DNA of 64,000 bases from Rebecca billardiae RCC1528 (GCA_965240325.2 OZ251225.1:3348001-3412000); one strand, 5' to 3'; positions 20,629-33,753 are shown, numbered from the stretch's first letter. Made by a program: numbers and translations. The notes: generated by a model from the sequence alone, not told the origin.

Positions 20629-23620
20629 TGGCGGCCGGTTGCGCGCCGGTCGTCGCAGTGCCGGGCGCTGCCTGGCCGCCCGAGGGCGCGCGCACCGCAT
20701 CAAGCACCGACTCGTTCACGAAGTACACGAGCTTCCTGCCGACCTTCTCCTTCATCACGAGCGCGCCGCGCGGCGGGCGCGACACGCAGAGCGCGGCCAG
20801 CTTGGACCGCACGTCGGCGGCGTTCATCTCGCTCGCCTTCACCTCGCCCTCGTGGCAGAAGCTGTCGTAGTGGCGCGGGTTGGCGCCGATCTCCTCGCTC
20901 ACATCGGCGGCACTCATCGCGTAGTCCTCGCTGAATGCCAAACCGTCGATCAGCACCTGCAGCACTGCGCGGAGCGCGCTCATGCCGCCCTCCTGCAGCT
21001 TGGCATCCTCCGCCTCCGCGCCCACCGCCTCGCCCGGCAGCGGCGGGCGCGTGTTGAGCTGCTGAGCGTCGAGGCCGAGCTTCTTCTGCCCGATGGGGCG
21101 GTCGACGGGCAGGTACTGGTTCGCCGCGCCGCGCGTGAGCGCGCTGGCCAGGTCGGTGTGGTGCAGATCCATCTGCCGCTTGATCTCCTCGAGGAACGTG
21201 GGGTACTGCTTGACCAGGTCGAAGGTGCGGCCGGTGGTGAGCAGCTCGACGTGATCAAAGCCGTTTGCGCGCAGCTGCGAGTGCTGCTCGCCGTTCGCGC
21301 GGCCCGCGGCCTGCACGAGGCGGCACATGCTGATGCTCTCGCCGTGCAGCAGCACGAAGTGCGATGGCACGCGCCGCTTCGAGCGGTACGAGATCCCGCG
21401 CACGAGCTGCGAGAAGCCGAAGACGAAGATCGGCCGCTTCGGGTACAGCCGGTCGATCTCGTCGAGAATCAAGCTGAAGATGCGCTTCCGCCCTTCGAAG
21501 ACGTGGAACTTGCGGTCGGAGGGGCGGTCGCCGCGCGGCTCGTCGGTGCGCCAGCAGATCACGCTGCCCGAGACGACGATGGCGATGGCGCGCGGCACCT
21601 TGCACAGCAGCCGTTGCGACTTGGTGAAGATGTTCCCCCTGGCCGTCACCGCCGAGCTCGTCGCGTCCAGAACGAGCGCGCGCTCGTGCGACGCGGCGCC
21701 GTGATAGAAATCGAGCACGGTGGGGCTGATAAAGTCGTTGGCCGGCTTGAGCTCGCCGGGCTGGAGGAAGCACGGCGCGCCGGTCGCGTCGATCGGCGGC
21801 TTGAAGCGGTCGGTGCCGACGTACTCCTCCGACGCGTCGGTGTACACGATGTCGGCACCCTCGATCTTGTCCGCGGCGCCCGTCTCCTTGTAGATCATGT
21901 AGATCGCGAGCAGCGTCGCCGTCACCTCGAGCTGCAGGATCGGGCCGAGCTCGCGGAGCTCCTCGAGCTTGCGCTCGAGCTGGATGGCCTGGCTGAACTG
22001 CCCCTCGCGGTGTGCTGCGGCGGTGCGGTAGAAGTCGTCTGCCTCGTCGAGCACCAGCGCGAACTGCAGCTTGCGCGCGGGCTGGCTGCCGCGCATCACT
22101 GCGAGGCGCGGGTCGATCGACTGGCGCTCTGCAGAGCGGATGAGCTCGATCGCCCTCTCGATCGCCGCCGGCGAGTGGTTGATGACGAGGCAGCCGCCTC
22201 TGACCAGAGTGTCGAGCACCCACTGGCGATGCCTGCCCTGCTTGAATGGGTGCTTGATCACGAACGTCTTCGCGCTGCGCGTGCCCATGTGCTCCGCCAG
22301 CTGCGGCAGCGAGCCCGGCACACGCTCGTACCGGAACTCCACCTCCGAGCCCGGCCTGACGGCCGGCTCGGGGTAGGGCACGTCGACGCCGTCGAGCAGC
22401 TCAAAGAATTTGGAGAAGAGGTCGTCGCGCCCGCTCGTGCCCGTGGTGATCACCACCGTCGCCACGCCCATCATGCGGCACAGCACGACCGTGCACACCT
22501 TGAGCGGCGTCTTGCGCGACTGGCACTTGCCGCCGCCCAGCATGCGCCGCCACGGCTCGTCGAAGTACTCGCGGTCGGAGCGGTCGAGGTGGGCCAGGCC
22601 GCTGGCGATGTTGTCATGGACGCGTCGCAGGAACGGCACGAGCTCGAAGCGCAGCGACTGGCGCAGCGGCTCGATGCTCATGATCAGCTCGAACGCGTCG
22701 CACACGACTTCGGGCGTGTCGGACCAGAACGACGGCTCGCGCTGCTCGCGCACGGGCATCGCGCCCGTGGCGGGCTGGTGGTCGCTGCGGTCGTCGGCGT
22801 CGGCGTCGGCGCCACCCTCCGCGTCGTTGTCGTCGTCGTCATCGAGGTCCTCGATCTCGTCTTCGCCCGCGTTGGGAGGGCTGGCGGGCTCCGACGGCGG
22901 CCGCCCCCCGCCGTCGCTCGCCCCGCCAAGCCGGTCACCGAAGTGCGATCTCAGCAGCGCGCCGATCGTGTTGAGGATTGCGACCGCCGCCCGGCCGTTG
23001 CCGCGCATCTCCTCCGCCTGCCTGCGCAGCTCCGGCACGAGGTTCGTGCGCAGGCTGCTGCTGAGCGGGGTGGCGGCAACGATCGCGTCCGCGGCCGCGT
23101 CCAGCAGTGCCTTCAGCTCGGCCTTGCTCAGCGGCACGCGGCTTTGCGCCTTCTCGCGCAGCCGCACCAGCGCGGGCAGAGCGCACAGCGCCGAGAGCAG
23201 GTCCGGGCTGGCACTCGGCGCGCCCGTCGCGCCGTCCGACGCGAGCGCGGCGGAATCGACGTGCGCGGCCGCGCGGACGAGGAACCGCGCAAGCTCGCCG
23301 CCGTGGCGGTCCGGTTTGTCCACGTGCTGCGCCGGATCGCGCCGGATCAAGTCGACGAGCATGTCGAGGATGGCAGGCTCAACCCCGCTCGCCTCACGGA
23401 AGCGCTCGAGAACCTCCGCCTCGCTCGGCTCCGCGCTCGGCCCCGGCGGCGGCAGCGCGGGCCCGCTCGGCTCAGCGCTCGGCCTCGGCGGCAGCGCAGC
23501 CGCGGCCGCGGCCGTAGCGGTACGCGCACTCGAGCTCGCAGCAGCGCGCTGGCTCGCGGCTTCGTCCGAGGGCGCGTTGGCTGGCTCCAGCTCGGGCAGG
23601 TTGAAGTTCGACGGGCTCAT
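19922..23620 (-). CDS. Divergent SF2-type DEAD helicase, 1232 residues
   Basis: The first in-frame ATG is at 23620 (MSPSNFNLPELEP). The N-terminus is Ala/Pro/Ser-rich, followed by a helical region and an acidic tract near residues 253-278. The helicase core follows: a Walker A-like GGGKCQSRKT (about 362-371) in which the usual Gly before Lys is Arg, LVLDEADD (motif II, about 523-530), VTAT (motif III-like, about 566), RGISYR (motif V-like) and QAAGRANGEQ (motif VI, about 770-779) lacking the final Arg. After a possible winged-helix segment come a (DA)n run coded by a GCGTCG hexamer array and a basic KRARGKRRSR stretch near the C-terminus, a likely nuclear signal. It could serve DNA or RNA metabolism or stem from a mobile element. 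No introns. Confidence 0.72.
20575..20632 (-). repeat. GCGTCG hexamer array coding Asp-Ala repeats
   Basis: Repeated GTCGGC units (minus strand GCCGAC) sit inside the helicase gene and encode alternating Asp and Ala. The array stays in frame because the unit is six bases. Confidence 0.9.
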
Positions 23621-24586
23621 GGGCGATGACCGAGTTGCTTGCGTCGGCGGAGAGGTGCGAGGCGCGAGCGAGGTGGGGCGAGTGCCGACTGGACCGGAGC
23701 TGCGTGTTGCCGCTGTGTCCTCAATGGACAAGGCGTGCGTCCTCGAGTCCGGTTTTCGTCAATCTACTTAGGAAATCGCTCGAATCTAGTTTGAAGAGCG
23801 GCTTCCGCGCCAATCTGGCCAATCAGCAACAGGCTTTATAGGGTTTCAACGCAGGACGTGTCGAGGGATGCCGTGTCCTTCGTAGTCCGGCTTTGCACCG
23901 ATTGGCTGGCTGGTCCGCAAGTCCCCAGATACCCTCATATTAGTCATGAATCTGAAACAAGTTCAAGTTCGTGGTGGGCTGGTCGCCCACGCCGCGGCAA
24001 CCACGTTCATCGCGGCCGAAAAGGGTGAGGGCAGGCGGGACGGGACCAGCTGCTGACAGCAGCTGACACGGCCATCTGCCATCCTGATATGCGTCTTCGC
24101 ACTCGACTGGGGCACCGCAGGTCCGTTTCGCGGTGCAGGCGGCGGCTCGTGGCTCCGTGCCACCAACTTGGACTGCTTTCTACGATCGGCGAGCGGCGCC
24201 CGTGCCGCCGCCAATCGCAAGACCTGCGCTGGCATGCATGATGTGTCCTTCTCAGAAAGCCTGTCGAGGTGTCGCTAGGCGGGTAGTACTTGTCGTCATT
24301 CAGAGCTCACGGACTGCCTCAGACTGCGTCGACTCATTGGACTGTCTGATTATGAATCCGGCGTCAGACGTCCGCGGTGTGACCGACCCGGGCGAGTCTA
24401 CTAGGCCCGGTGGCCGGTGCCCGTAAGTGCGGCTACGACCAGCGACGACGGCACTATCGTGAGACAGCCTCCGGTGGCTATGGGGGCGGCGTCCCAGATC
24501 ACGACTGCAGTACGTAGGGCAGTATGATGGGTATCGGACCATTCGGATCACACTGCTGATGATGCGAGGTCGGACCCTGGTGGCTG
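23621..24586. other. Intergenic between helicase and INTS11
   Basis: About 965 bp hold the helicase upstream region and the INTS11 downstream region. The first 110 bp upstream of the helicase ATG are open in the same frame but without an ATG. No other gene is seen. Confidence 0.5.
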
Positions 24587-26842
24587 CTATGACGACACTC
24601 TCGTGGCCTGCTGCAGCGACACCCAGTCACGGCAGGCAGAGAGCAGCGCGTCAGCCAGCGCGTCGTCCTCGTACTGCCACGAGCATACGAGCGCATCGGC
24701 CTCCCAGCGCGCGCTGAATGAGCGCGCGCGCACCTCGGGCACGCCTCCCTGCGTCTCGAGGCGCACGTCGGCGTGCGGCACCGTGCGCGCGAGGTGTGCC
24801 CGCAGCGCGCGCGCGCTCGCGTCGTCGTCCTCGCGATGCGGTGCCGCTGCCTGCGCCCTGTGCGGGACACCACCGGGCCCGGCGTACGCTGGACCCGTGG
24901 GCGCACGCGGCGGCAGGTCGAGCGCGACCCTGAGCACGAGCTGGTGTTCGCCAATCCCGAGCTGAGCAGCGGCGTCAGCGACGGGGAGCAACAGCGCGCG
25001 CGCGCGCACGGTGGGGGCCGCACCAGCGCCGCCGCCTCCCGCCGCCGCGGCCGCGTGCGTGGAAGAAGAGTGCGGCAGTGCGGAGGGCTGTTGCCTGCGC
25101 TGCAGCAGCAGCACGCCCTCGACGCACGGCGCGTGCGCGTCCGGGCTCCTTCTCGGGCGCTTGCTCGCGTGCGACGGCACCATCGTGCCGCGTTCATCGC
25201 GGCCATCGCCCGCCGCCCCAGGCAGCGCCCCGGCCGCGCCCGGGGCCGTCAGCGCCGCAGCCCCGGCCGCGCCGCCCCCGCGGCAGCCCGTGGCGACGGC
25301 GCATGGCGTGGCGGGGGGCAGCACGGCCGAGAGCGAGGGCAGGCGGTGGTCTGGCGCGAGGCCGAGCGCGCTGCGCAGGAGCGCGGGGTGCACGTCCACC
25401 TCCACGTCGCGGCTCGCCGCCACCGTCACCTCCGTCCCGTTCGCCGGGCAGTAGCACGGAATGCCGAGCTCGCTCGCGACGCGCGCGCGCAGCGTCTGCA
25501 TCGTGCACCGGTCTCCGTGCACGAGGAGGGCGTTGCGCGGCTCGAGCTGGCGGAGCATGGTGAAGATGCCCTTGGCGTCGGCGTGCGCGGAGAAGGACGC
25601 CTGCCGCACCTCGCACCGCACCTCGAGCACCGTCGAGCCGCCGTCGAGATTGAGGCTGCGCCCGCCCTTGGCCAGCAGCCGGTGGCCGACCGTGCCGGGC
25701 ACGCAGTACGAGGGCAGGACGACCAGGTTGCGCGCGTCGCCCGCCCACAGGCGGAAGGTCTCGAGCGCGACGCCCGAGTCGAGCATGCCGGGCGTGGCGA
25801 ACAGCACGCACGGCCCTGGCTGCGCCGCGCGCGCGCGGTCCCACGGCTCGATGCGTCGGAAGGCGAAGGGGTTGGTCGCGCCGCCGTCCGCGCCGCCGTC
25901 CGCGCCGCCGTCCGCGCCGCTGCCGACGCCGGCCGGCCACGCCGCGCTGTCGCCCTGCAGCGCCGAGCGCACGCTCTCCGAGCCCCAGCGCGCGTACAGC
26001 TGGTAGTACAGGCTCGCGCGCTGCACCATCCCCGCCGAGAAGCAGATCGGCACCGTCAGCTGCATCCGCTCCCAGTACGCCTCGAGCAGGATCATCAGCT
26101 CCTGCGCGCGGCCGAGGGCAAACACAGGCAGCAGCACCTTGCCGCCGCGCCGCACGGCCGCGTGCACGAGCTCGAGGAACTGGCGCTCGCGCGCGAGCTT
26201 GGTGTCGCGCAGCGTGGAGCCGTACGTCGACTCTGAGATCACCAGGTCGGGGCGCAGCCCCACCGGCACGCGCGCCGCGCCGAGGTGCCGGTCCGCCGTC
26301 ATGTTGAAGTCGCCGGTGTAGAACACGCACGCCGAGCCGACGCGCGCGCTGAACATCGCGGCGCCGAGCACGTGCCCGGCGTAGTGCGCGGTGAGCGTGA
26401 GCTCGTCATCGACGCGCACCGTCTGGAGCAGGTCGACACTCACCACCTTGCGCATGCACGCGTCGATGTCCGCCGCGGTGTAGATGCCGCTCAGCCCCTT
26501 GCGCTCGACCATGATCTTGCGGTAGTCGTGCAGCAGGATCGGCGCGATCGCGCGGGTCGGGTGGGTCATGTACACGGGGCCGTCGTACCCGCAGATCTCC
26601 GTGAGCTGCGGGAGCGCGCCGCAGTGGTCCAGGTGGAAGTGGCTGATCACCACGCAGTCGAGCGTGTCGGTGAAGCGGTCGGCGCGCGAAATGTACCGGA
26701 AGTCGGGGAAGCGCCGCTCGTCGCTGTACCCGAGGTGCATGCCGCAGTCGAAGAGCACACGCTTGCCACAGAAGGTCACCAGGATGCAGCTCCGGCCAAC
26801 GTCCTGACCCGCGCCGAGGACCACCACCTGTATGCTCGCCAT
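24587..26842 (-). CDS. INTS11: Integrator complex subunit 11 (CPSF73-like endonuclease)
   Basis: This metallo-beta-lactamase/beta-CASP RNA endonuclease of the Integrator complex cleaves nascent snRNA and other Pol II transcripts in the nucleus. The ATG at 26842 gives MASIQVVVLGAGQDVGRSC, very like animal INTS11. Visible motifs are LFDCGMH, HFHLDH (residues 68-73, zinc ligands), YAGHVLGA, YTGDFNMT, the beta-CASP SESTYG, FSAHADAKG and LLVHGD. A low-complexity GADG insert coded by a 12-bp repeat sits near residues 310-320. The 751 residues exceed the roughly 600 of the animal protein because of this insert and a loose C-terminal linker. The closest alternative, CPSF3, is less likely given the N-terminal and YMTHPTRAI matches. 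Single exon. Confidence 0.95.
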   Translation of the reverse strand: MASIQVVVLGAGQDVGRSCILVTFCGKRVLFDCGMHLGYSDERRFPDFRYISRADRFTDTLDCVVISHFHLDHCGALPQLTEICGYDGPVYMTHPTRAIAPILLHDYRKIMVERKGLSGIYTAADIDACMRKVVSVDLLQTVRVDDELTLTAHYAGHVLGAAMFSARVGSACVFYTGDFNMTADRHLGAARVPVGLRPDLVISESTYGSTLRDTKLARERQFLELVHAAVRRGGKVLLPVFALGRAQELMILLEAYWERMQLTVPICFSAGMVQRASLYYQLYARWGSESVRSALQGDSAAWPAGVGSGADGGADGGADGGATNPFAFRRIEPWDRARAAQPGPCVLFATPGMLDSGVALETFRLWAGDARNLVVLPSYCVPGTVGHRLLAKGGRSLNLDGGSTVLEVRCEVRQASFSAHADAKGIFTMLRQLEPRNALLVHGDRCTMQTLRARVASELGIPCYCPANGTEVTVAASRDVEVDVHPALLRSALGLAPDHRLPSLSAVLPPATPCAVATGCRGGGAAGAAALTAPGAAGALPGAAGDGRDERGTMVPSHASKRPRRSPDAHAPCVEGVLLLQRRQQPSALPHSSSTHAAAAAGGGGAGAAPTVRARALLLPVADAAAQLGIGEHQLVLRVALDLPPRAPTGPAYAGPGGVPHRAQAAAPHREDDDASARALRAHLARTVPHADVRLETQGGVPEVRARSFSARWEADALVCSWQYEDDALADALLSACRDWVSLQQATRVSS

Positions 26843-27320
26843 GCCACGCCCCTCTCACAGTCTCACCGCCGTGCAAGCCTCGCCGGGCAGTGCCGCCATC
26901 GTGCTTCGTGACTACCCGAGTGACAGTGTGACACCGTGTCGACAATCGGCTGCGGCCTGCGGGCTGCGGCCTGCGGGAGGCGCATTTCATTTGGCGGATA
27001 TTCGGCAAGCTGCTTTGGTAAAACGATCCGATCGCCGATGGTGAATCCCGCCCCGGCGCCCGATGACGTGAACTACAACGTTACCACACCGTAGTATAGT
27101 TGACCAGACGTGGCCAGGAATCGATTCCAGATACTGTTAGCCTAACCTATCCATCGCGGTTGCACCCTTGCCGGCGTCAGCGCAGAAGGGTCTGCCAGCA
27201 GATCATGTGTGTCACACGCGCGCCGCCGACTCCATCCTGCCATGGCCGCCTGCCCTAAACTGTGGCGACTGCCCGCGGGCCGCGCCCGGCGCGGGACGCA
27301 GTGGGGGCTGCCAGGCTTGC
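26843..27320. other. Intergenic, INTS11 promoter and TRX 3' flank
   Basis: These 478 bp lie between the 5' end of INTS11 and the 3' end of thioredoxin. AT content rises near 27060-27150. Nothing else is recognised. Confidence 0.5.
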
Positions 27321-27813
27321 TCACTTCAGCTTGGAGATGATATCCTTCAGCTTGTCCCCGTTCGCGCCGCTGAACTGCTCGACCTTTGACGAGTTCTTGT
27401 AGAACTGGAAGGTGGGCATCGCCTGAATGCCGCACGCCTCTGCGGTCTCGGAGTTCTCGTCCTGTGGGGCGATCGCGCGCAGGCATTGGGCGGTGAGCCC
27501 ACACGAGTTCGAGGGGTGGGGGTAGCAATCCGCGCGCATTCGATCGTGACGTACCACGTCCACCTTGATGACGACGATGGAGCTGTCTTCCGCGGCGATA
27601 GCCTCAACCACTGGCGAGATCATCTTGCACGGGCCGCACCACCCTGCGGTGAAGTCGACGACCACCAGCTTGTCACCGGCGTCCTTGAGGACTTGGTCCT
27701 GCGCGAGCCGGACGGGGCAGCCTCAGCGCGCCGTCAGGGGGGAAACACACGACGCGCACGTACGCGCGCCGTGCGCGCACAAACTCAGCCTTTGTCTTCA
27801 CGAACTGCACCAT
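27321..27813 (-). CDS. Cytosolic thioredoxin, three exons, 105 residues
   Basis: This is a dithiol-disulfide oxidoreductase. Exon 1 is 27781-27813 (MVQFVKTKAEF), exon 2 27555-27698 (DQVLKDAGDKLVVVDFTAGW, then CGPCK) and exon 3 27321-27461 (DENSETAEACGIQAMPTFQF to SKLK). Intron 1 (27699-27780, 82 nt) begins GTGCGC and ends GCGCAG. Intron 2 (27462-27554, 93 nt) begins GTACGT and ends CCACAG. Both are phase 0. The active site WCGPCK, cis-Pro motif AMPTF and 105-residue length fit h-type or animal-type cytosolic thioredoxins, with no transit peptide. Intron 2 is a multiple of three with no stop, so retention would add 31 residues between the KVDV and DENS segments. It is head to head with MPDU1. 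Confidence 0.93.
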
Positions 27814-27988
27814 GGTCACGCGTGGGACTGTGAGAGAGCGAAGTGCGCGCCCGGTGAGTGCCGGCGGCGGCGGGGCCGCACTGAGGCCGCTGCCCGCCGC
27901 GAGAAAAGCTGAGAGCGGCCTGGTCCGGGACTCGCTTAGGATTGTAAAGGGTCCGGACCCCTTGGTCCACCTCGTCGGCCGAGCAGCA
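27814..27988. promoter_or_regulatory. Shared thioredoxin-MPDU1 promoter region
   Basis: Only 175 bp separate the two divergent start codons, so both promoters and 5' UTRs must lie here. No TATA box is evident. Confidence 0.6.
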
Positions 27989-28849
27989 ATGTCGCAGGGC
28001 GCCGACGTGGCCTCGAGCTACGTGCTCGGGGTCATCCCGCGCCAATGCATGGACCGGATGTTTGTCGGGGGCAACCTGCTGCACCCCGCGGGCTTCGACG
28101 CCCTCTTTGATGTGCCCTGCCTCAAGCTCATCGCATCCAAGGTGATCGGGTACACCATGTTTGTCGCGTCAGCCGGCGTGAAGGTTCCGCAGATCGCGCG
28201 ATTTGTCTCGTCGGGCTCGGTCAGCGGAATATCGTCGGCGTACGTGCACCTAGAGCTCACGTCGACGATATTCTCGTGCTGCTACAACACGCTCATGGGG
28301 TACCCGATCTCGACGTGGGGCGAGATGCTCAACATCTGCGTGCAAAACGGCGTCATCTTGGTCATCTACTACCACTTCACGGGCGGCCTGGGGCTGAAGG
28401 CGGCCGTGGGCGTCGGCTTCCATGTTGTCACGGCGTATTGCCTGCTCCATGACATGCTCCCTGACCTGCAGCTGCCGCACGTGGCCTGTGAGCCCGTGCT
28501 TGCTTCGCTGCCATCGGCGTGTGACGTCCTTCCGGGCAGGCAGCTCATGGCTGTCATGCCGACGCTGATCACGCTCGGGAGCCGCGTGCCGCAGATCGCG
28601 CTCAACTTCACGCAGGGGCACACGGGGCAGCTCTCCATCGCCACGTCCGCCCTGTTCTTCCTCGGGAACATCGCGCGCCTCTTCACCACGCTCACCGAGG
28701 TGAACGACCCCGTGCTGCTCGCCGGCGTGCTCGTCGGGCTGCTGCTGAACGGCACGCTCGTGTTCCAGCTCGTCGTCTTCCGTGCGGCGACAGCGCGCTA
28801 CATGCTGGAGAGTCAGGAGAGGCGCTCGAGGAAGACGAAGGCGCCCTGA
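27989..28849 (+). CDS. MPDU1: MPDU1-like PQ-loop membrane protein
   Basis: This ER membrane protein is needed to use dolichol-phosphate-mannose and -glucose in N-glycan and GPI-anchor synthesis. The ATG at 27989 gives MSQGADVASSYVLG, which is preferred over upstream open sequence because family proteins start close to this point. Two PQ-loop motifs are visible, GVKVPQIARF and SRVPQIALNF, each in a helix pair, with several further hydrophobic segments (for example PVLLAGVLVGLLLNG) and a basic tail RRSRKTKAP. The 286 residues are slightly longer than the 247 of human MPDU1. Single exon. Confidence 0.9.
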   Translation: MSQGADVASSYVLGVIPRQCMDRMFVGGNLLHPAGFDALFDVPCLKLIASKVIGYTMFVASAGVKVPQIARFVSSGSVSGISSAYVHLELTSTIFSCCYNTLMGYPISTWGEMLNICVQNGVILVIYYHFTGGLGLKAAVGVGFHVVTAYCLLHDMLPDLQLPHVACEPVLASLPSACDVLPGRQLMAVMPTLITLGSRVPQIALNFTQGHTGQLSIATSALFFLGNIARLFTTLTEVNDPVLLAGVLVGLLLNGTLVFQLVVFRAATARYMLESQERRSRKTKAP

Positions 28850-31089
<2,240 letters not shown>

Positions 31090-32475
31090 CTAGCGGCTCT
31101 CGTCGCGGACAAGGCAGGCGGCTCTCGTCTTGACAGAGCATCGGATCTCCGGATCACGCGCACAGGTTGAGCAAGATGAGGCAGTCGATTGCACAGCCTG
31201 CCGCACCGCGTTGTACCAGAAGGTGTAAGTAGTCGTGCGCTTCCCGCCGCTGCTGCCGCCGCTGGTGCTGACTCTGTTCGCGCTGCTCTTCTTGTCGTTG
31301 AAGATGCTGCTGCTGCTTTTGGCAGCGGCAGCGGCATTGTCAGCGGCGGTGCCAGCCAGCAGCGCGATCGTGTCGACGGAGCAGAACCGCTGGCGGCGGC
31401 TGGGTTCGTCGAAGCTGCGCGCAAACTCGCTCGCGTTATGCCAGTCTGGCAGGAGCGCCGCCTCGGCGCGCATCGACCTGTGGCGAAGCCTTTGCACCTC
31501 CTTGGAGGAGAGGCACTCGCTCGGGAGACGCGCCAAGTTGGCGGGCCCTACGCTGCCCAGGCGGGCTGCCACAGCCCCCGCGGGCACCGCCGTGATGTTG
31601 AGCCCCTCCAGGTCGCCACGTCCAACCACGAACATGAGCACGTCCAGCGCCCGCAGGTCTTGGGAAGGGTTTGCGTGGCGTGCTGACTGTCGATGCGCGC
31701 GCGCATGTGCACACGCTTGCGATGCCTGCATGTAGGCACACACCAGCTGCTCCGTGATGTCGGCTGAACCGACGTCATGCATGTTGAGCACGCGCACGGC
31801 GTCGCCACCAAAGCGAGACGCATACCACTCCGCGACCGGCGCCGTCCAGCTGCTGTTGATAGTCATCTCAGCCGTGTCACTTCGCAGCCAATCGACAAGC
31901 CGGACATACAATGGAGCCTCTGCGGCGAGGCTGCGGTGTGCGCGCCTCCAGTTCATCCTGTGCATCTCGTTGTGCCAGCTGACGAGCCACTCGTACAGCC
32001 GGCGATACACCACGATGATGTGCACGCGTCCAAACGGCTGTAGCACCGCGTCAAGAGCCCCGGCATTTGACGCTCGCCGTGGATCCGCGAGGAGTGAGAG
32101 AGCTTCGGACGAGAAGAAAACGCATTGGTGCGCCCAGGCCGCACGCGAGACCTGCTGTGTGAAGTGCGGGATGGTAGCATTTGCCGGAACCAGCGGGCTA
32201 CGCGCTATGGCAAGCCCTAGTTGCTGGTGCTCGTGGGCTGTGCCGTGGAAAATCACTCCGGGGACAGCCCTGGGGACGATGTAGCCGTCCCTGTTGAGGA
32301 TTCGGATCAGTCTGGAGGCGGGTGCCACCAGCCTCTCTTGGATTGTGCTAGACGCCGCCTTGTAAGGCCCGACGTGCAGGTACGCATCGCCGGAGCATGT
32401 AATTCGTGGAGCGAGAGCAGCGCGGGCACACAATACAGCGTGGGCACACAATACAGCAAGCATCACTGCCGCCAT
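31090..32475 (-). CDS. Secretory-pathway sulfotransferase
   Basis: It likely transfers sulfate from PAPS to a glycan or other acceptor in the Golgi. The ATG at 32475 starts a hydrophobic leader (MAAVMLAVLCAHAVLCARAA), a signal peptide or anchor. The 5'-phosphosulfate-binding loop is HVGPYKAASSTIQ (Lys 39), close to the HxGxxKTxTTxxQ pattern of carbohydrate-sulfotransferase-like proteins. A 3'-phosphate-binding segment VHIIVVYRRLYEWLVSW carries the expected Arg and Ser. Several NxS/T sites occur. The last 75 residues are Ser/Thr-rich and poorly conserved in appearance. It is 461 residues in one exon, divergent from a sulfatase. The exact acceptor cannot be told. Confidence 0.78.
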   Translation of the reverse strand: MAAVMLAVLCAHAVLCARAALAPRITCSGDAYLHVGPYKAASSTIQERLVAPASRLIRILNRDGYIVPRAVPGVIFHGTAHEHQQLGLAIARSPLVPANATIPHFTQQVSRAAWAHQCVFFSSEALSLLADPRRASNAGALDAVLQPFGRVHIIVVYRRLYEWLVSWHNEMHRMNWRRAHRSLAAEAPLYVRLVDWLRSDTAEMTINSSWTAPVAEWYASRFGGDAVRVLNMHDVGSADITEQLVCAYMQASQACAHARAHRQSARHANPSQDLRALDVLMFVVGRGDLEGLNITAVPAGAVAARLGSVGPANLARLPSECLSSKEVQRLRHRSMRAEAALLPDWHNASEFARSFDEPSRRQRFCSVDTIALLAGTAADNAAAAAKSSSSIFNDKKSSANRVSTSGGSSGGKRTTTYTFWYNAVRQAVQSTASSCSTCARDPEIRCSVKTRAACLVRDESR

Positions 32476-32574
32476 GGCGCCATCGTGCCGATCGTCACAT
32501 CATTGGACATTGAACATCATGAACAGCAGCATCAAAGAAGAGTAGACCGGCCGGTCCGGGAGCCAGCGCTCAGG

Positions 32575-33686
32575 CAAGGGTAGTAAGGGTGAGCAACTCC
32601 GCTGGCGACAGCCGCGAAGGTCGGCAGCCCTCTGTTTGCCGCGAGCGGAGCGGAGCGAGTGCTATCAGCGGCGGAGGGCGCTGAGGCCGCGCACGGCGTG
32701 AGGCGCGGCGTCGGCCGAGTCGGTCCGCGGAGGATGCGCGGTGCTCGGCCCGCTGCGCAGCGGCAGTGCGCCTCACTTTGCCCCGAGCGCCGTCCTCCGC
32801 GTCGCCTCCTTCCCGCCTTGGAGCAGCACGCATGTGCGCGCCGCCACCTTGAAGGCGGCACGGGCTTGCTCAGACGACCGCGCGCGCGTGGCGCGCGACT
32901 TGGTCGGCTGCGCGCGCGCGCCGCCGCGGTGCAAGGTAGCGCCGCCGCATGCGCGCGCCGTGCCAGCGCGAGAGCGTGTGCGCGGACCTGAGTGCGACCT
33001 CACACACATGTCGAATGCTGCTTGGCATCCGACTTGCGGACTGACGGGAAGCTGGAAAAGACAGCGGCGTGAGTGTTGGTACCATCGATGCGGAGCCTTA
33101 GCGTCCACTTGCATTCGTGCTGAGAAGGAATAGACAAGACTAGGCCTTCGTCCTGGGTATCCAATGTCACTCAACACCTCGCTGATCGACCCGACGAGTG
33201 CCAGCGTGAGGCACAGCAAATCATTCGTGAGAGCAAGCAGACAAGCGAGCACTACGCTCATGAGATGGCCGTGAGCAAAGGCTCGCGCGGGCACGGCGCG
33301 CGCATGCGGCGGCGCTACCTTGCACCGCGGCGGCGCGCGCGCGCAGCCGACCAAGTCGCGCGCCACGCGCGCGCGGTCGTCTGAGCAAGCCCGTGCCGCC
33401 TTCAAGGTGGCGGCGCGCACATGCGTGCTGCTCCAAGGCGGGAAGGAGGCGACGCGGAGGACGGCGCTCGGGGCAAAGTGAGGCGCACTGCCGCTGCGCA
33501 GCGGGCCGAGCGCCGCGCATCCTCCGCGGACCGACTCGGCCGACGCCGCGCCTCACGCCGTGCGCGGCCTCAGCGCCCTCCGCCGCTGATAGCACTCGCT
33601 CCGCTCCGCTCGCGGCAAACAGAGGGCTGCCGACCTTCGCGGCTGTCGCCAGCGGAGTTGCTCACCCTTACGTATTACTACCCTTG
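32575..33686. mobile_element. Foldback element FB2 with 7-bp target duplication
   Basis: The arms 32575-32972 and 33282-33686 are reverse complements (about 400 bp each; the right has 7 extra bases, TACGTAA, and one C/T difference was noted). The loop is 32973-33281. Ends read CAAGGGTAGTAA and ACTACCCTTG. GCTCAGG is directly repeated outside (32568-32574 and 33687-33693), the mark of a transposition event. It fills most of the spacer between the sulfotransferase and sulfatase start codons. No coding capacity is recognised. Confidence 0.88.
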
Positions 33687-33753
33687 GCTCAGGAACTGCC
33701 GCTGCTTCCGACCACAAGCGAGTTGTTCGTTCCGGCAGCAGGAAGACGCTGCC

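Noticed and set aside
20639-23629. 996-codon open frame antisense to the helicase
   Set aside because: It mirrors the GC-rich coding strand, has no motifs, and all helicase motifs lie on the other strand.
24773-26236. 487-codon frame antisense to INTS11
   Set aside because: It is Arg/Ala/His-rich shadow of a clearly recognised gene.
24587-26842. CPSF3 (CPSF73) instead of INTS11
   Set aside because: The N-terminal GAGQDVGRSC, GYDGPVYMTHP and MTADRHLGAA segments match INTS11 more closely than CPSF3.
32575-33686. Inverted duplication of a promoter between the sulfation genes
   Set aside because: The perfect GCTCAGG direct repeats just outside the inverted ends are better explained by insertion of a foldback element.
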